Source: Pseudeuparius sepicola (lineage: Eukaryota > Arthropoda > Insecta > Coleoptera > Anthribidae). From it: a stretch of DNA of 64,000 nt. The DNA lies in NCBI GenBank assembly GCA_963920635.1, contig OY987302.1, positions 36,245,278-36,309,277 on the forward strand, in the 5' to 3' direction. Of the stretch, positions 11,814-23,461 are shown piece by piece (within the stretch, counting starts at the first letter, position 1; each line of letters opens with the position of its first letter). Made by a program: the position numbers and the translations under genes. The notes below the pieces were generated by a model. The model saw only the letters and a list, made by a program, of their open reading frames with translations, had not been told where the DNA came from and ran no database searches.

Positions 11814-12839
11814 TCATCCTGAGGTTGAATAAATAGATTCCGCTATCTTGTCTTCAGCAGATAAAGAGGAAGTAGTTGGAACTTCATCAAGCTCCCAGAA
11901 ACGCTCAACAGTTCTTTCCAATGAAACATTGGTAGAGGTGAAGAGAGCGTGAACTAAGAATGTTGAGGAAGGAGTGGGGATAGCATCCACCTTTCCGGTT
12001 ATGACGTAACCGAAAACAGTATCTAAGGCCACGAGTCGATCATTTGAGGAGCGTACATGATTTCCCCCCAAAAGCGTACCATATATTTCGGCACCTAGTA
12101 ACATGTCAACGGTGCATGCTACATGAAATTGGGGATCTGCAAGTTTCAAGTGATCGAAATGAGCAAACCTTTCTTTTGGTAGAGTTTTATTGGGCAAGTT
12201 GTCACAAATCTGGGACAAAACACGAAAGTCTAGGGTAAATTGAGGAGTTTGACATCCTACAGGTTGTAGAGAGCAACTAACACCTTGGGAAACTAGGTAA
12301 TTCATTCGACCAATGCCAATGATTTCGGTAGGTAAAGGAAATGGTCGTAAGCCTAGGCGCTTACAGGCCTTGCTCGAGATGTCACGAATTGGCTGATAGT
12401 TCCCATGCTTATCACGGACATGGACCAGGGCAGTTTCCAAGAGAACTTGTCCACGTCGGTTCAAGATTAAGTTTGTGGATGTGGGGTTATTGCGAGAGAG
12501 AGAGGTCGGAGAGACCGGGAGAGTAGCATCAGAATCCAATACCGGGGTGTCACAATGGAGAAGAGAGTGGTGTCTACGCGAACATTGACGGCAGACCCAT
12601 CGAGAAGAGCAACTGTTTATTGTGTGTCTGGACCCCAGGCAGTTAGTACACCAGTTTTTATTTTTAATAAAGTGATACCTGTCCTTTGGACTTTGAGTCA
12701 AGAATTCTGGGCAATTATACACCAAGTGATCTTTAGTACACACCTGACAGTGCAATTTTGAGGTCATATTAGAGTTAGCGACAAAAGAAGTTGATTTCTT
12801 GGGTTTCGCGTAAGGTTTTTGCGCAGAGTGACTCTTCAT
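11814..12839 (-). pseudogene. BEL/Pao zinc knuckles and A17-type protease, active-site motif missing
   Basis: A 341-residue segment continuing gag in the same frame. Near the N-terminus are cysteine/histidine clusters typical of BEL/Pao nucleocapsid (CQVCTKDHLVYNCPEF, CTNCLGSRHTINSC, CRQCSRRHHSLLHC). A DUF1758/A17 protease-like domain follows (VHVRDKHGNYQPIRD, SKACKRLGL, VDMLLGAEIYGTLL, TVFGYVITGK). Where the family has an aspartate-containing D-S-G type active site, between QPIRD and ISSKACKRLG, this copy has none, so a short deletion is likely. The protease is probably dead. Confidence 0.8.
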
Positions 12840-13790
12840 TGGCTCCGTGGACTTTACGGAAGTTTTCTCGAGTCCGCGCGCCTCTGCATTGACACATGAA
12901 ACCGTCTCTAGAGCTGAGCACTGTTCTTAGAAAGAGATTAAAATTTGGTACGACTTATGGAGATTTGATTCCTTTTTTAATCGAGAGCCGCATTCGAGTT
13001 CAAAACGCGTAGTGGTTTCATCATCAAGGCGCTCAAATACCATGTGAAATAAAATAAATTCCCATTGAGGTACGGGATAGCCTATATTTTCGAGAACAGA
13101 GGTGTTTTCACAAACAGTGTCGAGCAAATGACGTAATGCCGCAGGATCCCTTGACTCGAGTTTTTTGAGAGACTTTATGACAAGCCAATGATTAGTGGCG
13201 ATAAGGCGTTTATTCGTGTAGCGTGCCTTGAGGGCCTGGTAAGCAATCATATAATTTCTTCCTACCAGAGGGGTACATCTAATCACCTTTAGAGGTGGAC
13301 CTCGTAAGAAACTAGTGAAACTATGTCCTTCAGATTTTTATTTTCGTGAATAAGACATATCGATAAAGTTTTGCCAAGAACTATACGTTCCATCAAAAGG
13401 GGGTACCTCTATTTTTAGTAACTTCACATTACTTCCACGAGCGGACATCATCATAGTGTTATTACTGTCGGTAGGGACGGGTTTGAGGTCGAAAAGAGAT
13501 TCATACGTTGCCTCAATTTCGTAGTATTTATCTAGAAAAGCCTTTAGAGCTTCGTGGTACGGCGCCACATCTCCATTCTCTTGTGCAGCTATCAAATTGA
13601 TTAAGGAGTTATTAATTTTTTAAAAGGACTGCACAATTGCTTCGAAATTTTTAACGCGACATTTAAAATTACCGCGAAGTGATTCGTCAGACAAAACCGT
13701 GTGAGACAGTTTGTGTATTTCATTTATCTTGAAAGACTCGACATTTCTTTGGGCTAAGAGTGCTTTTAATTTACGTGCGTCGACTGACAT
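12840..13790 (-). pseudogene. BEL/Pao gag N-terminal part, three in-frame stops
   Basis: The likely gag start is the ATG at 13790 (MSVDARKLKALLAQR). The same frame runs on into the zinc-knuckle segment but is interrupted by stop codons at about 13620, 13338 and 12927. Recognisable DUF1759/gag pieces are VPPFDGTYSSWQNFIDM, then RNYMIAYQALKARY and ALRHLLDTVCEN. A deletion probably removed residues between the F-D-G and R-N-Y segments, because the family is longer there. Gag would form the particle that packages the RNA. Confidence 0.8.
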
Positions 13791-14185
13791 CGCGGTAGAT
13801 GCACAAAAAACTGCCGAAAGCAAGCCGAAAACTTCGAGAATTGTCGGGGTTTTAGGTGGCAAATAGATCACAAACACCTACCAAGGAGAGACAATAAACC
13901 TATGCGCTAGAGAGAGGGTAGAGTTTTGGGATAATTCTTTACGCGATAGGCGAGTTGAATCGCAAATTTGGCGAAATTGCGACTTCTTTCTTGTTGCCAG
14001 GTGGCCGAAAGTTACGGTGTGGACGCTTGGAACCAACTAACGAACCGCGAGGTTACACTAACTTCAACTAAAGTGAGAGCTGTCGACTAAGTGGAACTTT
14101 AACGAAATGCCGTGTTAGGGTGAGTATTAGTGGCATGTCCTTGAGTGAGAGCCAAGGATAGAAGGGATCCAGGTTTGAAGGACCA

Positions 14186-14644
14186 TGTATGTTAGGGCGA
14201 GTCAAACTTGGGAAGCTGGTGAGGTTGGATCCTTGGAAAGGAGCGCTCTAGTTTGAACAGGAATGAGTAGGTACCTTACGGTCTATGGCGGCCTTCCGCA
14301 CCGGCCGGTGGTTCGGTGTTCTTCTGCCGTTCTTCTCCTCTTTGATCGGCTGATACTGGAGTTCTAAGAGAGCTGTGGGAGCGCGGTACCGCTTGGAGAG
14401 AGAGACCGGATGCTGTGTGCGAAGGCTACGCGAGTTTACGCGCGTATTTCGAGGTTTCTTTCGAGAGCACAGAAAACCGCGTGCGTTACCGGCGTATGTT
14501 TCTTGCGAATCTCGCTGCACACGCGCACTCCTCGCGCACGCGTTAAACGTTCCTTTTGCGCGGAAAGTGAGGGATAGAGGGAAAAATGAGATTGCACTCT
14601 GCGAAGGACCTACCACCTTTATTAAATTTCAAATGGACGGAACA
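14186..14644 (-). repeat. BEL/Pao 5' LTR
   Basis: 459 bp and gapless against the 3' LTR. Transcription of the element would start here, running leftward. On the element strand the LTR is followed at once by TGGTCCTTCAAACC, the likely primer-binding site. The 5-bp duplicate ATCTC begins at 14645. Confidence 0.95.
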
Positions 14645-14816
14645 ATCTCTGTGAGATATGGCGAAATTGACATTTTCAGATTATTCTCCATCGCCAAAAA
14701 CAGCAGTGCCAAATTTCAGTTTAGCAGTTTGATTAGTTTGGGAGATATTGGCATAATTCAATTTGAAAAGAAGTGTTACAACGCCCTGTATCTCAGTAAC
14801 TATTGTGATCTGACCT
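14645..14816. mobile_element. Foldback element, right part
   Basis: A continuation of the foldback that starts at 7268. It reads GTGAGATATGGCGAAATTGAC and on, the reverse complement of about 7355-7515. It ends near GATCTGACC, without the CACCCTG terminus. Confidence 0.75.
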
Positions 14817-15119
14817 GTATACATATGTTGCAGGTGAATTAGAAATTAAGACATTTGATCAAAATGACTAGGTACATTATTATGATTATTCTAAATTAAA
14901 ATGATGATTAAATCAATGCTAGGGAATACAACAAGGATCATCTTGATTGTCAATGTCAACACACGCCAGAGAAATCTTAACTATGATGGTTGATTTCGAT
15001 TTTACATCTTATCTAGGATGAAACTATATGTGTTCAGTTAACTGGATCTGACGATCCATTCTGTAGACTGTGAAGAAAACGGCAAACATCCATGATGGAG
15101 TTGTAATAATTTTCTATTC
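14817..15119. other. Intron spacer
   Basis: About 300 bp of AT-rich sequence with no gene or repeat terminus that I can identify. Confidence 0.4.
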
Positions 15120-15546
15120 GGGGCCGCGGTGGCGTCGCTTGTACCGGCGCTAACTTTTTAGACTGCATGTTTTTCTGCCTTCAATCGACCTCGGTTCGAG
15201 GCAGGCACATGCATATGTCTTTAAAGAAAAACACCGCTATGGCCAAGAGCACTGGACAAATGTAGGTTCACGGTATTGCTCCTAAATAGCTTTACCCGTG
15301 TGATTCACTAATTGTCCTACACTCACTGGGATTATTACGGTTTTCTAGGGTTTTCCGTAGTACTTGAGCGAATGCTATCCTAGTTCCATTGGGAAAAAAA
15401 TCGGCCCTAGCCGCAAATGGCAATGAAGACAAAATAATAGTAAATGCCCCCCTCCCCCGCAGAAGCATGTGGTTGCTTCTGGGGTACTCCTAGTTTGGAG
15501 TATTGTGAGGGTGAGAATTATTATTATATTATTATTATTATTATTG
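15120..15546 (+). mobile_element. Putative tRNA-derived SINE with (ATT)n tail
   Basis: The element opens GGGGCCGCGGTGGCGTCGC, a candidate pol III A box, and has GGTTCGAGGC at 15193-15202, close to the B-box consensus GGTTCGANNCC. It ends in an (ATT)n tract at about 15517-15546. The last ~115 bp before the tail recur in inverted orientation at 46551-46666, also next to an AAT-type tract, so the 3' end is a mobile unit. Box spacing is longer than in a tRNA, so the pol III assignment is tentative. It lies about 400 bp upstream of CNOT1 exon A. Confidence 0.55.
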
Positions 15547-15950
15547 TCGATAGTATGTAACTTTTGTTTTGGTTTTGAGTTAAAGCCAAGATTTTTGTTC
15601 ATTTATTTAAGTTAAAAACCTCCCTATATCAATGATTCTTAATTTTTTCTAACCTTCCTCATCTAGATTCATTTCTATTTGTGAACAAAAACCACGTTCC
15701 TTGTTCTTCTTTTGTTAATATCCCAGTGGCTTTAGGTAAAGGTAAAGGGAATTGTTTATCATTTATTAATTAATAGATTTATTTTATTTTGTATTGCAAA
15801 TTTTACTGCCTGAAAGAAAAGATAATATTATATTGTTAGTAGTGGTAGTCCTTGTACCCCAAAATAATTTATCGTTTTCCTGTGGAATTACCCATTACCG
15901 ATGATGCTATTTTGGTGGTGGCCATAATTAATGTTTTTTTTTCATTCCAG
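15547..15950 (+). other. End of upstream CNOT1 intron with 3' splice site
   Basis: An open frame happens to run into the exon from 15852, but its residues do not match CNOT1. The T-rich tract TTTTTTTTTCATTCCAG at 15934-15950 is a standard polypyrimidine tract plus AG acceptor. Homology to CNOT1 starts exactly after it, so 15950 is taken as the intron end. Confidence 0.85.
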
Positions 15951-17932
15951 GTATTCAATTGCATGTTGAGAAGTCTCTTTGAAGAATATAAATTCTTCCC
16001 ACAATACCCAGATAAAGAATTACATATAACTGCACAGTTATTTGGTGGTATTATTGAAAAGGGCATTGTAGCTTCCTATGTGACACTAGGTTTAGCTTTA
16101 AGATTCGTACTGGAAGCATTGAAAAAGCCAGAAGGAACAAAAATGTATTATTTTGGAATTGCAGCTTTAGATAGATTTAAGTCACGCCTAAAGGAGTACC
16201 ACAAATATTGTGAACATGTAAGAGCAATACCCCATTTTAGTGATTTTCCACCTCATCTCCAAGAGTATGTTGAGTTTGGTCTACAAAGCATGGAACCTCC
16301 CCACAAACCTGAAGGTACAGTTTTACCAGCCAGTATAACGAATATGTTGACTCCTCCAAATACCACCTGTCTAACTCAATCATATAAAAATACTTCAGCA
16401 GTTAGTTCTGCCAGCTCTGTTAAAACCAGTACTACTGCTGCAAATACATTGGGTAGCAGACCATCAATTGCCAATGCTACTAATATAGATACTTTGTTAG
16501 TTGCTACAGAGAAAGAAGAAAAAACGATTGCCCCCCCAGAGACTATGCAGGATAAGACTGCATTTATATTTAATAACCTAAGCCAGCTTAACCTGAAAAG
16601 TAAATGCGATGAATTAAGGGAATTGGTAATTGAAGATTATTATCCTTGGTTAGCTCAGTATTTGGTAATGAAAAGGGCTTCAATTGAATTCAATTTTCAC
16701 ATACTTTATTCAAATTTTTTGGATACATTAAATATACTTGATGTTTATAGATTGGTAACAAAAGAGACCTTTAGAAACATACGGGTTTTATTGCGTTCTG
16801 ATAAGGCCATTGCGAATTTTTCTGATAGATCATTATTAAAAAATTTGGGCCACTGGCTGGGAATGCTGACATTAGCCCGAAGCAAACCCATTTTGCAAAT
16901 AGAATTGGATTTAAAGTCTCTACTCACTGAAGCTTACCACAAAGGACAACAGGAATTGCTTTATGTTGTACCATTCGTTGCAAAAGTATTAGAATCATGT
17001 GCAAAAAGTAAAGTGTTCAAGCCACCAAATCCATGGACCATGGCTATTATGAATGTCTTAGCCGAACTACATTCAGAAACAGACCTAAAACTAACACTTA
17101 AATTTGAAATTGAAGTTTTGTGTAAAAATTTAGAAATAGATGTAGCTCAGCTTAAACCAACCCTATATCTCAAAGATCCTGACAGAGCAAAGAAAATCGA
17201 ATACCAATTATCTCAGCCAACTAAGAAAGAGGTTGTTATGAGTGCTTCGTCTCAAGGAACTGTTCAAAGTGGAACACTAAACGATCCAGAGTTAATGAAC
17301 ATAATACCTAGTCAAGCAGTCAATTCACCTGTTACACAAAACAGTAGTGTTACCCCTACTTCTTCGCTGATTGCTCCTGAACCTAGATTTACCTATTCAG
17401 ACATACAAATTGCTGGTATGGCCGCATTTCAAACACATACAATGGTATCACCTTCCATTTTGCTTTTTCAAACTCAACCCCAGCTGAAACCTCTCGTTCG
17501 AACATCTATTGAAAGAGCTGTGCAAGAGTGGATTGCACCTGTTGTAGAGCGTTCTATTAAAATAGCATTGCAAACATGTGAACAGATCATTAGAAAGGAT
17601 TTTGCCCTAGAACCGGATGAAAACAGAATGCGACTAGCTGCCCACTTTATGGTTAGGAATTTGACTGCAGGAATGGCTATGATTACTTGTAGAGACCAAT
17701 TGTTAACCGCTATTAATACAAATTTGAAACAAGCACTTGTAGCGAACTTGGTTTCCCCGAGTGTTCAACAAAAAGAGATGATTGAACAAGCTGCCAGTGT
17801 TATTGCAAATGACAATATGGAGTTGGCTTGTGCCTTTGTTCAAAAGACAGCTGTTGAGAAAGCTATTCCTGAAATAGATAAAAGGCTTATGAGTGAATAT
17901 GAACTTAGAAAAATTGCCAGGAAAGAGGGAAG
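15951..17932 (+). CDS. CNOT1: CCR4-NOT transcription complex subunit 1, internal exon A
   Basis: A large internal exon (1982 bp, ~660 codons) of the cytoplasmic scaffold of the CCR4-NOT mRNA deadenylase. Residues ~1-110 ([33 protein letters not shown]...) match the end of the HEAT-like region before the MIF4G domain. A Ser/Thr-rich linker runs to ~175. [15 protein letters not shown] opens the MIF4G module (~180-405, with [41 protein letters not shown] and [17 protein letters not shown]), which in the family binds the CAF1 deadenylase. Residues ~482-660 are the DUF3819 CAF40/CNOT9-binding helices ([47 protein letters not shown]). The start follows an AG acceptor and the end precedes GTATGT. 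The exon ends after 2 nt of a codon, matching exon B. No stop interrupts it, so the gene looks functional. Earlier and later exons lie outside the window. Confidence 0.97.
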
Positions 17933-19208
17933 GTATGTATATTATGTGAATATCATTTCTTCTGTACAACTGTACAACAGACACTTTCATCTTGCAATAA
18001 TAAATGATTTTTTAAAAATTCTTCCCTCTGCCCCTTTAGTGTATTTCGGAGGCTCTGTATGACACAGAAATTGAAATTAATCGTATTAACAGAGGTTAGA
18101 TATCCCTCAGTTCTCCCTCTGGCATGGTCTTATTTTCCATGTAAAATGCATTTCATGAAATAATCGTGAATTTTTCACTTTCCCATTTCCATAGCAGTAG
18201 GATGTATCTATATTTAATTTTAAGATTAAAGGTAACAAGAATAAATTTCCATAAGTGGAAATGTAAAACGTTGATAATCTTTAAAAATTAAGAATATCAG
18301 GGAAAATTTGCAGATTGCAGTCAAAATCCTATGATTAAACAAACCTTAAACACCCCCCCCCACCAAATTTTCACTTATCAGTAATTACCATTCACTTTCA
18401 TAAGTCATGAAAAACAGGTTTGGTTAAGCCTATTAAAAAAACAATTTACAGGCTTCTAGGGCAGCAAGAACATTGAAAAGTAAGAAGAAAAGTTCATAGG
18501 TAGGGTCAAAACGCACACCTAAAAGATACAGGTAGTTAAAATTATTTTTTTGTATTCTTCCTAATAACTTTTAAATGAATTGAATAATTTGCAAGAAATT
18601 TTGTAACTGGGGCTATTTTGGGGCGAGGAATTGAAATATTGGCATAGCTAGGTGTATTCTTTTTCCTGACGTAAGTATGTTTTCCTCTGACATTTTTATG
18701 TGAAAAAGGTGTGTAAATTTTCATATAACAAAAAATTTCCATCTAACAAACAGTAACATTTTAAAACTTGCATTCATTCAGAGTAAATTTTGACTAAGAC
18801 AAACAACTGTAAAACACTTTCTTTTGAAATGGGCATTAAAAAGCTTCAAACCAGCCATTAAAAGCTCATAATGCGGCACTAAAGTAAGCCATTGTAGTAC
18901 TCTTTTCTATCAGCTGGCCTTGGACAGTTGTAAACAAACCAAACGTCAGATGCATTCATCGTCAGATATTCAAAAACCGGCCAATAAAGTATCATTTAAC
19001 GTTTCAGCCTCATTGTTATCTATAAGAATGCAATCTTTCAGTATAAGTATTTTGGTCTGTTTTCTGTTTGAACATCAATATTACTTTCATCTAAAAATAT
19101 AATATGTACCTAGGCACTGAAGTTACTCTTTATGACTAATGTGGTTTATTTTCCTCGGCGACTAAATTCCACATGACTCATAAAAATTTGAACATCAATG
19201 CCTTGGTA
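17933..19208. other. Intron spacer without recognised elements
   Basis: AT-rich sequence after the exon A donor. It includes a C8 run near 18353. No gene or clear repeat terminus was seen. Confidence 0.4.
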
Positions 19209-19657
19209 CAGTTTGTTCAGCGAATGTTCGGCCCTACGTCAGAACTCCCGTCCTTGTCTGACTCGTGAATATACGACCGATATCCTGTGTCGTTTTAAAA
19301 AAAAGGAAAGAATAGAATAAATCAATAAACCAAAATGTGGCGTTTAAAAAAAACAACACCAACAATGGCAATATTAGTCAATAATAATCAATAGCCTAGC
19401 AGGAAGAGAAAAAGAGAGAAAATTTGTATGTGGTTATGTTTATATCACTACTTCACTACTAGGGGTGTAGATCCGACGATCACGGACAACAAAATGCAGG
19501 TACCTAGTTAGGGAAGTCGAATACACAACCAGATAGTACCTACCTACATGTAGAGATATATATCCACCACGACCGCCAGCTCTTAAACAGTGGAGTCGGG
19601 CTGGGTCAAGTAGTAGGTAAATTTTTAGGCGCCACTTGGTTTACGTGATGGAATATA

Positions 19658-21001
19658 CAGTGTCCTCCAAAAAGTTCGCACCATAGGGGGGAAATTTTTA
19701 ATTAACGTTTTATTTTGAAATTTAATTTTGGGGTTACCTTTTGCTTCAAAAAGATGAAAAATGACCAACTCAAACGTGGTCATGTGACTTTCGTTATCTG
19801 TCAAAATGACATTTAAAAATATATATTCTCAAAAATGGGTTTATTTGTTAAAATATCAAAAAGTTTTACTTGAAAATGTTGTTTCTTTTTCAATTTTACC
19901 TAAGTTTGCCAAATTTGAATGCTCTAATAAAAGATTTAGTTTTTGCCAATTTTTTATATTTATGAAATTTCTGAAAATTTCAAAAACTCGTAACTTCGTA
20001 AAAACTATTTTATATCACTAGCTTTGTCATTCTATTAACTTTTTATTACTAATTAGCGATAAGAATAGGTACTTTGCAAAAGAAAATGATATTAAGGCTT
20101 TAAAATTCGGTTATGTTTGCTGCAAAGTTGATGTACTGTCTAGCATTTAGGATATAAATTTAGTTACATTACGTTTTCCAGTTCTAAATTGATGCCAAAA
20201 TAATTACAAATTAAATTATCATCAAACTATTTTACGTATTTAAGCAAAATTCTTGACTTTTATGGAACAAATAATTATTACCTTTAAGTTTAATTTCACA
20301 TTAATCAATATTAATGAGTAGGCCATGGAGAGAATAGATGCAATTGTTTTTATTTGATAGCTGTTTTTATTTGACACTTGTCAAACTGTCAAATACAATT
20401 TACATGGCTTACTCGTCAATATCGATAAATGTGAAATTAAACTTAAAGGTAATACCTAATTATTCGTTCCATAAAAGTCAAGAATTTTGTTTAGATAATG
20501 TAACTAAATTTATACCCTAAATGCTAGACTTTGCAGCAAGCATAAAAGAATTTTAAAGTGTTAATATCATTTTCTTTTGAAAAATACCTATTCTTATTGG
20601 TAATTAGTAATAAAAAGTTAATAGAATGATAAAGCTAGCGATATAAAATAGTTTTTATGAAGTTATCAGTTTTTGAAATTTTCATAAATTTCATAAATAT
20701 TAAAAATTGGCAAAAAACCAAATCTTTTATTAGAGCATTCAAATTTGGCACACTTAGGTAAAATTGAAAAGAAAACAATTTTTTCATGTAAAACTTTTTG
20801 ATATTTTAACTAATAAACCCATTTTTGGTGATATATATTTTTAGATGTCATTTTTGACAGATAACGAAAGTCACATGACCACGTTTCAGTTGGTCATTTT
20901 TCATCTTTTTTCAAGCAAAAGGTAACCCCAAAATTAAATTTCAAAATAAAACAATAATTAAAAATTTCCCCCGTATGATGCGAACTTTTTGGAGGACACG
21001 G
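19658..21001. mobile_element. Large foldback, 1344 bp, CAGTGTCC ends
   Basis: It starts CAGTGTCCTCCAAAAAGTTC and ends GAACTTTTTGGAGGACACGG, with TA on both sides. The arms are about 600-650 bp long and pair almost throughout, for example 20060-20140 with 20515-20595. The centre is near 20340-20400. No coding capacity was recognised. Confidence 0.8.
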
Positions 21002-21309
21002 TATACACTATGGTATGACATAACCAAGAAAAGTCAAGGTAGGATTTCTCAATAATAACTAATACAACGTTATCTTCCTATTACCCTGTCTTCACTCCTT
21101 ATTAATAAAGAAAACAAATTGTCCCCGTAAGAAAATGTGTATATTTGCATCCGAGTTGAAAGCACACTATATTGCAATGGTATTGAAGGCACACTATATT
21201 GATCACATGCTTATTATGTTGCTCAAAAAGCATTATGTTTACTACATTTGATTTGTGTCTCCGGGCATGCGCACGGGCAGTTCACACCAAAACATAAAAT
21301 TAATCTAGT

Positions 21310-21450
21310 CACGACGTCCGCAATAGGTTTTCACAACGTCCGTACAATTAGGAATGACACAACGTCCGAATAAAAGGTATGAACACAACGACCGTAAAAG
21401 TATGTACACAACGTCCGTAAATGTATGGGCACAGCATTAGTGAACACAAC
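21310..21450 (+). repeat. Interspersed short repeat CACAACGTCCG
   Basis: Copies at 21310 (CACGACGTCCG), 21332, 21358, 21384 (CACAACGACCG) and 21407, with weaker ones at 21430 and 21445. Starts are spaced 22-26 bp apart, and the core is conserved while spacers are not. This looks like a cluster of protein-binding sites, such as subterminal transposase sites or a promoter array, rather than a simple tandem repeat. Confidence 0.7.
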
Positions 21451-21579
21451 AATATAGGTTACGAGTGGTTTTTCATTTGAACTACAAGTTCTAGTACGTA
21501 TAATAATTATGTTTACACGTAGGCACAAATAACGTACTCTGGATGGCTTTAAAACAAGTAAATGAAATCGTAAAATTTA

Positions 21580-23300
21580 GAAAACTTAGCTTGCGTTGGG
21601 CTGGTCAGCCGAGATGGCAGCTCTGGTGCAGCTTCAGCCCTCCTCCGCTGTGGAAAAGGTAGGCGGCAGGCTCCCATTCAAACTCTGGAAGGCAGCAACA
21701 CCTCACTTCCTCTCAACACGTTCTTTGCCTAGGCGAGCCAATAAATAGACTTCCAAGTAACTGAAACTTGCGAAGGGGAAAAAACCTGGAAAAGAACACC
21801 TCAGCAACTTATATTTAACCTATATACACAGCTTACCTCATCTGACGGTTTTTTTCCCATTCAAAAAATTCAATCACCAAATTTGTGACTTTTCCTCACA
21901 CGAAAATTCACAAATAACATCCAAAATTAGGTAACAATTGAACTTAGGCTTCGGTAAATTGACAGACTTGCTTGATTCTCTGGAAATATTGCGCTTGGTT
22001 AGGCCAAAACTATCAAAATTTCGTGAAATAAATCGCTACTTACGTCTAAGCGGTCCAGTCTGATCTAAAACAATTCGGCGAGACTTCGAAGTGGTGAGGG
22101 CGGCTTAATATTCCCAAATAATCGTAGAGGCCCCGGAAAAACACCAAAACTCCAACATAATTCCACTCTGGACACTCTAATAAGTGGTCAGTGCAGTAAT
22201 CCCTTCCAATAATTAAGGATTTGCCGCCAAAAAGAACTCAAGGCAAATTCAAATGCACTGCCACTTTACCCACACTTTACCAATTCAGTTTTCTTAGTTA
22301 CCAGAGACTGAATACCGTTCCAAACTTGAAATTTCCGATAACAGATTGCGGCGAAACTCTACAAAAAATATCACAAAATATGGCGTCCGCCCAGCCAAGT
22401 AATAAGCGTCCCACATAGTCTGACCGGCAGCAATAACAGATTGGCCCACGATCCAAACTACGCAACGACACGGCAGAAAGTATCCGGTAGGACACCTCCA
22501 GAGCCATCTAGATGGCAACCTGAACTAACTAACGCTGGGTAGCTAGCTCCGCATGCCACCTAGCGACAGATAGCTAAATCAAGCGACTACGGAGAATTCC
22601 ACCTTGTTAAAGCACCGTCGACTACTACCTAACCTACAAGCACCCAAACAAGATATTCCAAACAAAAATTCATCCAAAACCCAAACATATTTACAAGTAT
22701 CTACAATGCACACCCGTTAGGTGCGACTAGTGTGGCGGAGAGCGAAGAAAAGAAGAACAAAAACAGTGCGCTCTCCCCAAACTGACTTAGCAACTACCCC
22801 CACCGCCACCTAGCCAGCTGACACCCCAAACGTAGCTGCACAATGTGGGTACAAACGAATGAAAATATAAAGAAACTATCCGATAATCGTTGCACTTTTG
22901 TACACTGGCTCCAGAACTATAAAGAAAGGATAATAAAAGTAAAATACGCTAGAAAGATCGGAAGAAAGATTTCAACGTACCGGACAACGACAAGAAAACA
23001 ACGAGATGGACAGGAACGAGAATGCTGTGCCTTTGGTATTGGAGACTATAACGAAGCGGAACATAAGGTAAGTTAGAGGCTGATTTTTTCTATAAAGGTT
23101 GGCTAATCTTCTTGTTCTCATTTCTTTAAAGCGGAGCACTGTTGACTGCCACAGAGGAACATTCTGATTCGGCAAGAAGGTTCGTCAGTGCCCCAGTTAG
23201 TGAAAAGTGAAGTGCCACGAGTGAAAATGCAAAGTGCGTAATCAATTTCCATTCGGGAGTGCGTTGACCTTTGTAGAAATGTAAGTACCTCGACAAATAC
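21580..23300. other. Less AT-rich cargo of the 4.25-kb element, unassigned
   Basis: This stretch has higher GC than its surroundings, several possible splice-donor-like GTAAG sites (e.g. 23066-23073, 23280-23287) and a small frame at 22843-23076 (MWVQTNENIKKLSDNRC...KHKVS-like end, basic, 77 aa). I do not recognise the protein. It may be a promoter and leader of a lost transposase gene or a captured host fragment. Confidence 0.35.
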
Positions 23301-23461
23301 CCAATAAAGCATAGTAAAATGCTGTCTCGCAGTTTTATTTATTATCAATTTCTCTAAGCACTTTCTACGGCGAAAATCAACCTTTACAATCTATCGTATA
23401 TCCACGAGTAAGACAAGGAAGGGAGTTGTGACGTAGGGCCGAACATTCGCTGAACAAACTG

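Larger units (their letters stand above)
8162..14644 (-). mobile_element. BEL/Pao LTR retrotransposon, complete but decayed
   Basis: A full-length element on the minus strand with two 459-bp LTRs (TG...CA) and a 5-bp target duplication ATCTC at 8157-8161 and 14645-14649. Five-base duplications are usual for BEL/Pao. The domain order along the element is gag (DUF1759-like), CCHC zinc knuckles, A17-type aspartic protease, RT, RNase H, integrase, which is the BEL/Pao order. TGG follows directly after the 5' LTR, as expected of a primer-binding site; I could not name the tRNA. No clear polypurine tract precedes the 3' LTR. The LTRs differ at about 13 of 459 positions by my count, so insertion is fairly recent, yet gag has in-frame stops and pol has several frameshifts, so it is non-autonomous now. 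It sits inside an older foldback in the CNOT1 intron, antisense to the gene. Confidence 0.92.
19209..23461. mobile_element. TA-flanked 4.25-kb element with 68-bp terminal inverted repeats, no transposase
   Basis: The left end CAGTTTGTTCAGCGAATGTT (19209 on) and the right end (rc of 23461 inward) match over about 68 bp with about 4 mismatches, including the GGCCCTACGTCA block. TA lies on each side. The interior carries a 1344-bp foldback (19658-21001), an array of CACAACGTCCG motifs (21310-21440), a less AT-rich stretch (about 21580-22850) and a 77-codon frame at 22843-23076 with no recognised match. Excluding the nested foldback the element is about 2.9 kb. No DDE motif was found, so it is either non-autonomous or its coding sequence has decayed. 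Confidence 0.7.

Noticed and set aside
15852..15950. In-frame ATG upstream of CNOT1 exon A
   Set aside because: The 33 residues have no CNOT1 similarity and end exactly at a polypyrimidine tract plus AG, so they are intron read-through.
17933..18062. Extension of exon A frame past 17932
   Set aside because: Homology stops at ARKEGR, a GTATGT donor follows, and exon B continues the protein in phase.
22843..23076. 77-codon frame as a confident gene
   Set aside because: Basic and open but short, with no recognised motif; kept only as a note inside the 4.25-kb element.
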